Source: Candidatus Delongbacteria bacterium (GTDB lineage Bacteria; CAIWAD01; BS150m-G50). From it: a stretch of DNA of 6,446 nucleotides. A model generated the notes under the pieces. The model was not told the DNA's origin and made no database searches. It saw only the letters and a program-made list of their open reading frames with translations. Shown in pieces: positions 1 through 5,273 of this stretch (its first letter is position 1; each line of letters opens with the position of its first letter). Where the stretch lies: the NCBI GenBank assembly GCA_016784425.1, contig JADHUQ010000136.1, positions 1 to 6,446 of the forward strand. Direction: 5' to 3'. The position numbers and the translations under genes were made by a program.

Positions 1-207
1 CAAGTTTTGTGCCTGATCGAGGACAATAGTCAGCGGTTGATTGACCTGCTCCAACCGGCCGCTAAGTGCCAGGCTGTCGGCAGATTTGATTTCCTCAGCG
101 TTGTGTGCAAAAACCGGCAGGTGGGGCTGGTGAAAATAGTTGTAGAGTAATCCGGTTCCCAGCGAGACTATTCCCAGTATGACGGCACGCATAATTGTCT
201 GTTTCAT
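1..207 (-). CDS. N-terminal fragment of a membrane-anchored, probably rhodanese-like protein
   Basis: This is an open frame of 69 codons from an ATG at 207 down to the left edge, with no stop, so the rest of the gene lies outside. The product begins MKQTIMRAVILG. Residues about 8-25 form a hydrophobic segment (signal anchor or uncleaved signal peptide) ending in a 'GLLYNYFHQPHLPVF' stretch. This is the pattern that precedes the periplasmic rhodanese domain in many FCB and deltaproteobacterial proteins, where 'GLxxNxxxPxGLPL' follows the membrane helix. The last visible residues, LTIVLDQAQNL, fit the 'ItleqAkel' strand and helix that open a rhodanese domain. The catalytic Cys loop is not in the window, so the family is an inference. 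The start has only a weak purine-rich stretch (GGGA) upstream. The gene is divergent from the one at 472, with 264 bases between them. The alternative is a generic membrane-anchored hypothetical protein. Confidence 0.6.
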   Translation of the reverse strand, partial: MKQTIMRAVILGIVSLGTGLLYNYFHQPHLPVFAHNAEEIKSADSLALSGRLEQVNQPLTIVLDQAQNL

Positions 208-248
208 CCAGCTTTTCCCAGTTGGTCGATGTCGATGCAGTAAAGCAA

Positions 249-283
249 CCGTAATCGGGGGAATGGGGGTTCCCGGTTTACGG
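249..283. repeat. GC-rich inverted repeat in the divergent intergenic region
   Basis: CCGTAA (249-254) is the exact reverse complement of TTACGG (278-283). Inside it, GGGAA (259-263) pairs with TTCCC (270-274) around a TGGGGG loop, so a two-part hairpin is possible. It lies 42-76 bases upstream of the minus-strand start at 207, where it could sit in the 5' leader or act as an operator between the two divergent genes. No run of T follows on either strand, so it is not an intrinsic terminator. I found no convincing -35/-10 pair for either gene in 208-471. A weak TTGGTT-N18-TATTTT (439-468) precedes the plus-strand gene. Confidence 0.35.
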
Positions 284-471
284 CAGGAATCAATCAGGAC
301 AGCAGGGGGCAAATGAGCAAGCAATAATCGCGGCAACCAGCGGAAACGGATCTAACGGGAGCAGGCAGGCAAAACAGGTTATACACAGGCTCTCAGCACT
401 CCTCCATGGATGATTCTGACAGGAGCAGTGGTAAAACATTGGTTTCAGAAGATTGATCATCATATTTTCAA

Positions 472-2037
472 ATGGTCGCAGGTACTAAAACTCCACCAGC
501 GAAAATCTCAAGCATGCCACAGTTCACGACATACGAGATCCGTATCAACAATCTGACCCGCAGCTTGCGGGCGGCGCAGCTAATCTCTGGCTATACCGGA
601 ATCCCTTTTGCCAGGATAAGACGGGAACTGCTGAGTCCGCCTTTCCAGTTGCCCCGCACCCTGCCCCTGGCCAGGGCTGTCTCCATTCAACGGGAACTGG
701 AGAAATGCGGCTGCAAAGTTGAGTTGAAGAAGATAGTCACTGAGATGGTTTCAGCAGATGAGATGGAGTTGTTTGAGGAGGAGACCGCTGAAACTGTGAC
801 CCCGGCTCCGCTGGAAATCACACTCCCCAGCGCCAGTTACCGGGTGATCCCCACCCATCGCAGCCGCTGGTGGTGGTGGCTGTTGCCGTTGATCCTGCTG
901 ATTCTGTTTATCACCTGGATGCTGCAGCCAAGCAATGAAAAGATTGAAGAAGAGGCGGCTCGCCGCCACAGCAGTGCGCAACAACTGCTGCTGTCACTCG
1001 ATGTGGAGTTAACCTCACCCAACCTGCTGCCGGAGGCGGAGCAACGGATAACTGCTGCCCGTGGACTGTTGCTGCGACTGGAGTCGCTGCTGCGGGGAGT
1101 TACAGATGAAGCCCAACGTTTCCTGCTGGAACGGGAATACCTGAGGCTACAGGAGCGGGTAAATAACCTGATGCTGCTGAGTGAACTACCGCGACCGGCC
1201 CGGGACTGGACGGTAGGTGAACTCAACTCTTACCAGCAGCTGCCGACGGAGCCGTTGTTCAGCGAGCTCCCGCGCCGGCCGGTTGACAGCTCCATCGAAG
1301 AGTATTTCGATTTTGAACTGGAGTCCTTCTTCGCTCGGTTGCGTTTACTGCGGATGGACGCAGAGCTGGATTATGAGTTCCTCCATGCGCTGCAAAGGGT
1401 GGAAGCACTGCTCCCCTTTGCGGGTGAACAGCACGCCGGACCCCGTTTGAGTCAATTGCTCCAACGGCCGGAAATCCAGCGTCAACGAGAGCTGGCTGTT
1501 GAGCAATGGCGTATGCAACCGCAGGTTGAACGGATAGTTTGTGGAAAACAGCTGTATTATGTCGCATCGGCTCCCGGGGCGGACACGCTCCATTTTACCC
1601 TGGAGCTGCGGGATACCCTGCTGACTTTCAACAGCGGCATACTGGCACTATCGGCAGACTGGCGGGACGCTTCTGTCAGTCTGGGTGATACTGAGGTTCA
1701 GGTGGACACCCACCCGCTTGAACCGGCGGTCGAGACACCACGGGTCATCCTGCCAGAACATGCTATGGCGCTTTTACAGACACTCGGTGGCAACCATGAT
1801 GTAATACGCATAACTGAGACAGCCACTGTTCTGTTGTCCACCGCCAACAACGATTCCCCTTTCCGCAACGCTTTGGAACTGGCCTGGTTGATCTTTAACC
1901 TCAGTGGTCGGGAACCACAGCCGATGCTGGTCGCTGCCAATGGTCACCTCGCCCTCATCCCCACCGATCGTCAGTGGCGCTACTTCCTGTCACGTCATCG
2001 TGGCGAATTTCCCTTCTGGCAGGCCCTTTTTCTGTAA
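472..2037 (+). CDS. Single-pass membrane protein with L7/L12-C-terminal-like N-domain, function unknown
   Basis: This 521-residue product belongs to no family I recognise as a whole. Residues about 20-88 ('YEIRINNLTRSLRAAQLIS...' to '...ELEKCGCKVELKKI') follow the beta-alpha-alpha-beta-alpha-beta pattern of the ribosomal L7/L12 C-terminal domain. They match its motifs: a hydrophobic helix leading into 'TGIPFARIRREL', a 'SPPFQLPR' turn, then a helix ending 'LEKCGCKVEL' (compare 'LEEAGAKVEL'). An acidic linker (about 89-118) leads to one membrane helix at 133-151, opened by four tryptophans and preceded by basic residues (HRSR), so the N-domain should be cytoplasmic. Residues about 155-235 are charged and helical (possible coiled coil). 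The remaining 280 residues, ending in FPFWQALFL, are unassigned and should be extracytoplasmic. The start is uncertain: ATG 472 and ATG 514 (Met15) both lack a Shine-Dalgarno, and Met15 lies closer to the domain. No terminator follows. Confidence 0.85.
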   Translation: MVAGTKTPPAKISSMPQFTTYEIRINNLTRSLRAAQLISGYTGIPFARIRRELLSPPFQLPRTLPLARAVSIQRELEKCGCKVELKKIVTEMVSADEMELFEEETAETVTPAPLEITLPSASYRVIPTHRSRWWWWLLPLILLILFITWMLQPSNEKIEEEAARRHSSAQQLLLSLDVELTSPNLLPEAEQRITAARGLLLRLESLLRGVTDEAQRFLLEREYLRLQERVNNLMLLSELPRPARDWTVGELNSYQQLPTEPLFSELPRRPVDSSIEEYFDFELESFFARLRLLRMDAELDYEFLHALQRVEALLPFAGEQHAGPRLSQLLQRPEIQRQRELAVEQWRMQPQVERIVCGKQLYYVASAPGADTLHFTLELRDTLLTFNSGILALSADWRDASVSLGDTEVQVDTHPLEPAVETPRVILPEHAMALLQTLGGNHDVIRITETATVLLSTANNDSPFRNALELAWLIFNLSGREPQPMLVAANGHLALIPTDRQWRYFLSRHRGEFPFWQALFL

Positions 2038-2512
2038 AATTCTCAACCAGAGTGTAAAATACCGCTCACCAGACTGGGTTTCACAAGCAGACAACTGATC
2101 AGCACAGCGATCCGCCTGATGAATATCGTAACGCGGTCTAACCTGCCTGCCAACCTGATTCCACAGCTCAACGGGCATTGTTCCTTTGTCTGCTTACCGG
2201 GAGTTACAGGCTGCTTCCCTGAGCAAAAAAGTGTTAATATCATCTTACAGGATATGAATTACGACCCGCACCAGGTGACAAGGAATCAGCAGCAGTCCTA
2301 CCCCTGGAAGAAGTTGATCCCGATCATAGATGAGAACCGGCTGGCCCTCCAGAGACTACCGATTTTACTGTTAAGGTTTGAATTGCCTGGTTTTGGGCAC
2401 GAATATTGCTTAACCTTAAGCCAGGATGATAACAGGGTGAAAAGAGGTGATTTCGAGGTCGCTCCTAGCCAATGCGAGCCCCTGGAGTAGATAACCGCGC
2501 CCGGTGTTTTAC
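2038..2512. other. Intergenic region without a convincing gene
   Basis: These 475 bases lie between the stop of the membrane protein gene and the promoter of the secreted protein gene. The only sizeable plus-strand frame runs 2119-2490 (123 codons, internal ATG at 2254). It has no Shine-Dalgarno at either start, no signal or membrane segment and no recognisable motif. Codons 2254-2355 do have a high share of G or C in the third position, but this falls to about half afterwards. A decayed or very small gene therefore cannot be excluded. The minus strand offers nothing better. There is no T-run terminator after 2037. One 8-bp inverted repeat is listed separately. Confidence 0.5.
2371..2419. repeat. 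8-bp perfect inverted repeat with inner stem
   Basis: TTAAGGTT (2371-2378) is the exact reverse complement of AACCTTAA (2412-2419), with 33 bases between. The interior holds a small second stem, TGCC...GGCA, around 2384-2399. It lies in the noncoding stretch upstream of the strong promoter. It has no T tail, so it is not a terminator. A role as an operator, an RNA structure or the scar of a small inserted element is possible, but nothing in the sequence decides between them. Confidence 0.3.
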
Positions 2513-2541
2513 TTGACACCTACCCCGGTCACCATTAATAT
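2513..2541 (+). promoter_or_regulatory. Near-consensus sigma-70 type promoter
   Basis: A perfect -35 hexamer TTGACA (2513-2518) is separated by exactly 17 bases from TAATAT (2536-2541), which differs from TATAAT at two positions. Transcription would start near 2548, giving a leader of about 78 bases before the ATG at 2626. FCB bacteria such as Bacteroidetes use a different housekeeping consensus (TTTG / TAnnTTTG), so this E. coli-like form says that this lineage, or this gene, uses a classical sigma factor. It serves the secreted protein gene downstream. Confidence 0.7.
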
Positions 2542-2610
2542 AAATGGTTCAGGATGTAATTCAGGAATGCAAAATTTCTAACCGATCGATACACTTTCGT
2601 ACAATTCCCC

Positions 2611-2618
2611 AAGGAGGT
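2611..2618 (+). promoter_or_regulatory. Perfect Shine-Dalgarno for the secreted protein gene
   Basis: AAGGAGGT is fully complementary to the 3' end of 16S rRNA and lies 7 bases before ATG 2626. It fixes the start of the gene and, with the strong promoter, suggests high expression. Confidence 0.9.
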
Positions 2619-2625
2619 AATACCT

Positions 2626-4899
2626 ATGAAGAGAACATTACTGCTTAGTTTTGTAGCACTGACAGTCCTCGCCGCCATCAGTTTCGCCAGCCTGATTGCG
2701 GAACCGCAGGCAGCCGACCGTCGCGCAGAGCAGCTTATCACACCCAGCACTCCCCTGCCGGTTGCCCAGACCTCTTTCGGCAACCAGCGCTGGGACTATG
2801 ACTATGACCAGTGGCAGCTCGGCACAACCTGGTATGAGTACCAGCACAATGGCACTCAGGGCAAGCAGATTGTCATCGGCGACGAAGGTACCATCCACTT
2901 CACCTGGATGAAGGCTTTCGACTCCGGCGCCACAGAACGTCACACCGTCTATGCCTGTTTTGATGGCCAGGATATCATCGGCGGTAACTCGGTCGACAAT
3001 ACCGGCCGCTCCGGGTACAACACCATCGATGTGCTGGATGGCGATGCTGTCTACGCCAACGCTGCCGTAGTGGCATTCCATCAACAGCCCGGCGTCGACT
3101 TCGTCACCGCACTGGCACCGGATTTTGGACCCTGCTGGCAGGCCTTCCTGCCCTTCAACCATCCCTCCAATCAGGATTGGGCTGACAATCAGCCGATCTG
3201 GCCCCATCTCGCCATCGATGCCAACAACAAGGCACATGTCCTGTCTACCCGTCAGGACCCCTCCAATCAGGAGTACTACGATGCGACTTCTGATTTCACA
3301 ACCTGGGAAATCCCTGCGTGGCATGAGTTAGCTTCCTTCAGTAATTCAATTACCTCCACACCGGTCAGTTCTGAGTTCGACACCCGGGTGGCGCTGTTAA
3401 GTCATAATCACATCAATGTCCATCCGAATGATACCGGTCTGATCTTCTCCCAGTCAATCAATGATGTCTGGATCTACCTGTCTGAGGATGGTAACTTCAC
3501 CAGCTTCGACTACATCAACCTCACCGACCTGATGGACGAAGAAACCACCGCACATCCGCTGCCCGGTTGCGTCTACGCTTACTGCGACATCGACGGTGTC
3601 TTTGACGCCGACGGTAATCTGCATGTAGTTTATACCACCCGTTCCTACTGGGCGGAGTACACATTGCTTGACGGTGAGATTGCGGACGAAACCTACTTTG
3701 AACGCTGGAGCCAGGATGGCCAGATCTGGCACGCTACCATCGATACTGATGGTGAAGTGGTTGAATTCAGCCATGTCGCCGGTTATGTCGGCAGCAACAA
3801 CGAAGATCCTGCTGAGTGGTCGAACTACTTCGAATCACTTCCCGGTGGTTGGGGTTCCTCCATTGACCGCGCCTCACTGGCAATTGACCCGACTGACGGC
3901 GCCCTTTATTGTATGTTCCGTAACTTTACCAACCTGCCTGACACTTCGGCCGCTGGTTATGCCAACGCTGACGTGTACGTGACCGCTTCCTGCGACGGCG
4001 GTACCACCTGGGGCGACGCGGTCAATGTTACCGCTTCCTCGACACCGGCCTGCGCTGCTGGTGACTGCGCTTCCGAAGCCTGGGGCACCCTGGCAGAGGT
4101 CGTCTATGATGGCATGCTGCACATGGAATTTGTAGAGGATCTGGACGCCGGTGGTATTCCTCAGGAAGAGGGTAGCTGGACCGACAACCCGATGTGGTAC
4201 ATGCAGGTTCCGGTAACGGATGTTCCCTGTGGCGACGCCTGGGACATGGCTCCCCGCGCCACCCGTCTGACCGACACCGCCTGGAACTGGGCTGCTCTTG
4301 AAGATGGCACCTACGTGATCGAAGATTACATGCGGGTACTGAACGAGAGCCTTACACCTGTTACAGTCAACAGCATCGAGCTGCTCTACAACGGTACCAT
4401 GCCGACCATCCAACTCGTTGGCGATGTCCCGGGTGAGATTGCTCCCTATGACTATGTAATCTACACCTATGAATGGACCGCATACATCGCTGACAGCGAG
4501 AATGACGCGGTCGTCCGTTTCAACACCAGCGGTGGCACCTGTGACTTCACACTGGCCAACCGGTTTGACATTGACATGGGTACAGCCGACAGCTTCATCA
4601 TGTGGGAAGAGGTAGGTGAGACCAGCGCGGTTCCGACCTCCATCGAACTGAGCCAGAATCACCCGAACCCATTCAACCCCAGCACCAGCATCGACTATAC
4701 CCTGACCACACCGGGCTATGTTACGCTCGATGTCTTCAATGTACTGGGCGAGCAGGTAGCAACACTGGTTGACAGTCATCGTCCTGCCGGCACCCATAAT
4801 GTAAACTTCAACGCCGGTCACCTGACCAGTGGAGTTTACTTCTACCGTCTGACTGCCGGTGAGCAGACCCTCACCCGCAAGATGGTACTAGCCAAGTAG
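2626..4899 (+). CDS. Secreted sialidase-like beta-propeller protein with type IX secretion sorting domain
   Basis: The 757-residue product starts with a signal peptide (MKR, hydrophobic 4-25, probable cleavage between Ala25 and Ala30). Residues about 50-530 look like a beta-propeller. Strand pairs of the type 'hydrophobic-D-x-x-G/N-x-h-H-h-h' recur near 84-96, 194-207, 323-339, 416-431 and 487-504. An exact Asp-box, SCDGGTTW (455-462), matches the sialidase/BNR motif S-x-D-x-G-x-T-W. Two C-x4-C pairs (315/320 and 476/481) could form disulfides. Residues about 535-660 resemble an Ig-like beta-sandwich. Residues 670-757 are a T9SS type A sorting domain ('SQNHPNPFNPSTS', 'YVTLDVFNVLGEQVATLVD', 'SGVYFYRLTAGEQTLTRKMVLAK'), normally removed when the protein crosses the outer membrane and is attached or released. 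It has its own promoter, a perfect Shine-Dalgarno and a terminator, so it is monocistronic. I cannot identify the sialidase arginine triad, so enzymatic activity is unproven; adhesion or glycan binding is equally possible. Confidence 0.93.
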   Translation: MKRTLLLSFVALTVLAAISFASLIAEPQAADRRAEQLITPSTPLPVAQTSFGNQRWDYDYDQWQLGTTWYEYQHNGTQGKQIVIGDEGTIHFTWMKAFDSGATERHTVYACFDGQDIIGGNSVDNTGRSGYNTIDVLDGDAVYANAAVVAFHQQPGVDFVTALAPDFGPCWQAFLPFNHPSNQDWADNQPIWPHLAIDANNKAHVLSTRQDPSNQEYYDATSDFTTWEIPAWHELASFSNSITSTPVSSEFDTRVALLSHNHINVHPNDTGLIFSQSINDVWIYLSEDGNFTSFDYINLTDLMDEETTAHPLPGCVYAYCDIDGVFDADGNLHVVYTTRSYWAEYTLLDGEIADETYFERWSQDGQIWHATIDTDGEVVEFSHVAGYVGSNNEDPAEWSNYFESLPGGWGSSIDRASLAIDPTDGALYCMFRNFTNLPDTSAAGYANADVYVTASCDGGTTWGDAVNVTASSTPACAAGDCASEAWGTLAEVVYDGMLHMEFVEDLDAGGIPQEEGSWTDNPMWYMQVPVTDVPCGDAWDMAPRATRLTDTAWNWAALEDGTYVIEDYMRVLNESLTPVTVNSIELLYNGTMPTIQLVGDVPGEIAPYDYVIYTYEWTAYIADSENDAVVRFNTSGGTCDFTLANRFDIDMGTADSFIMWEEVGETSAVPTSIELSQNHPNPFNPSTSIDYTLTTPGYVTLDVFNVLGEQVATLVDSHRPAGTHNVNFNAGHLTSGVYFYRLTAGEQTLTRKMVLAK

Positions 4900-4909
4900 T
4901 ATTCTGCAC

Positions 4910-4926
4910 GACAGTCACTGACTGTC
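4910..4926. repeat. 17-base palindrome just after the stop codon
   Basis: GACAGTCA (4910-4917) and TGACTGTC (4919-4926) are exact reverse complements around a single C. In RNA, about five pairs with a 7-base loop are realistic. It lies 10 bases past the stop of the secreted protein gene and 17 bases before the main terminator. It may stabilise the 3' end of the message or bind a dimeric protein. Confidence 0.4.
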
Positions 4927-4943
4927 ATTGCTGACTTTGTTTC

Positions 4944-4987
4944 AAACCGGGATGGATACCTGATCAGGGTCCGTCCCGGTTTTTTTT
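4944..4987 (+). terminator. Rho-independent terminator of the secreted protein gene
   Basis: ACCGGGATGGA pairs with TCCGTCCCGGT as an 11-bp stem with one G-T wobble, extended by A-T pairs at the base. The loop (about 4958-4969) contains the small palindrome CCTGATCAGG. The stem runs directly into eight T (4980-4987). The hairpin is strong and has a proper U tract on the plus strand. Read on the minus strand it is followed by only three T, so it is a weaker terminator in that direction. Confidence 0.92.
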
Positions 4988-4992
4988 ATAAC

Positions 4993-5124
4993 TCAGCGCT
5001 CTCCCCCTGGTGCACTGCCGCGAAGAAACGATGTCAGGAACTTTGCCAGGAATGCTCGCTGCAGCAGAGAATTGAGCCGGGAGACTTCAGCCTCCGGAAT
5101 GATCAAACGGTAACAGTCAACCAT
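4993..5124 (-). CDS. Possible 43-residue small protein, unrecognised
   Basis: A minus-strand frame of 43 codons runs from ATG 5124 to TGA 4993, stopping six bases short of the terminator's T run. The product starts MVDCYRLIIPEAEV and continues with an amphipathic-looking helix (SRLNSLLQRAFLAKFLTSFL), then a Gly/Pro-rich tail. It has no Shine-Dalgarno of its own. However, a 10-codon frame (ATG at 5149, MNQSQHFIDG, stop at 5117) overlaps its start by 8 bases and has an AAGGTGG-type site 6 bases upstream. Translational coupling, or one small gene split by a single-base frameshift, are both possible. Third-position GC is about 57 percent, which does not discriminate. The plus strand in the same register is also open, so chance is a real possibility. 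Confidence 0.2.
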   Translation of the reverse strand: MVDCYRLIIPEAEVSRLNSLLQRAFLAKFLTSFLRGSAPGGER

Positions 5125-5140
5125 CAATAAAATGTTGACT
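5115..5140. promoter_or_regulatory. 7-bp inverted repeat, candidate operator upstream of the DUF438 gene
   Basis: AGTCAAC (5115-5121) and GTTGACT (5134-5140) are exact reverse complements with a 12-base AT-rich spacer. It resembles a site for a dimeric regulator. The half-site TTGAC recalls the CRP/FNR family in a general way, but the spacing does not fit the FNR consensus, so no regulator is named. It lies about 134 bases before the DUF438 gene and covers the start of the possible minus-strand small frame. Confidence 0.35.
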
Positions 5141-5153
5141 TTGATTCATTATA

Positions 5154-5171
5154 TACCACCTTTAGGTAGTA
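5154..5171. promoter_or_regulatory. Near-palindrome in an AT-rich island
   Basis: TACCACC (5154-5160) and GGTAGTA (5165-5171) pair at six of seven positions around TTTA. The flanks on both sides are AT-rich (TTATATA before, TTTATAT after), unlike the rest of the window. AT-rich hexamers such as TTATAT (5173-5178) could be a -10 for the DUF438 gene, but no good -35 lies at the right distance. The site could be an operator overlapping the promoter. The region 5141-5273 otherwise shows no reading frame of note. Confidence 0.3.
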
Positions 5172-5260
5172 TTTATATGACTAGCCTCGACTCAGGAGCT
5201 AACACTGAATTCTATCACTGCTTTTCCTGCTGTTGGTTGAGTGGTGTACGGTTAGAGACG

Positions 5261-5267
5261 AAAGGAG
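5261..5267 (+). promoter_or_regulatory. Ribosome binding site that fixes the DUF438 gene start
   Basis: AAAGGAG lies 6 bases before ATG 5274. It supports that start over the internal ATG at codon 30, and therefore places the tandem repeat inside the protein. Confidence 0.8.
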
Positions 5268-5273
5268 TAGAAT

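Noticed and set aside
2235..2256. Promoter and start for a small gene at TAATAT 2235 / ATG 2254
   Set aside because: No -35 element lies 16-18 bases upstream and only a poor AGGA precedes the ATG at too short a distance.
2638..3324. 228-codon open frame on the minus strand
   Set aside because: It is antisense to the start of the secreted protein gene, with no Shine-Dalgarno and no recognisable domain; the same codon-bias explanation applies.
3874..4821. 315-codon open frame on the minus strand
   Set aside because: It lies wholly inside the secreted protein gene, in the opposite strand. That gene has a signal peptide, sorting domain, Shine-Dalgarno and promoter; the reverse frame is a by-product of its GC-biased codons.
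5135..5155. Promoter TTGACT ... TATATA before the DUF438 gene
   Set aside because: The two hexamers are only 9 bases apart, too close for a sigma-70 promoter. No better pair with 16-18 base spacing was found.
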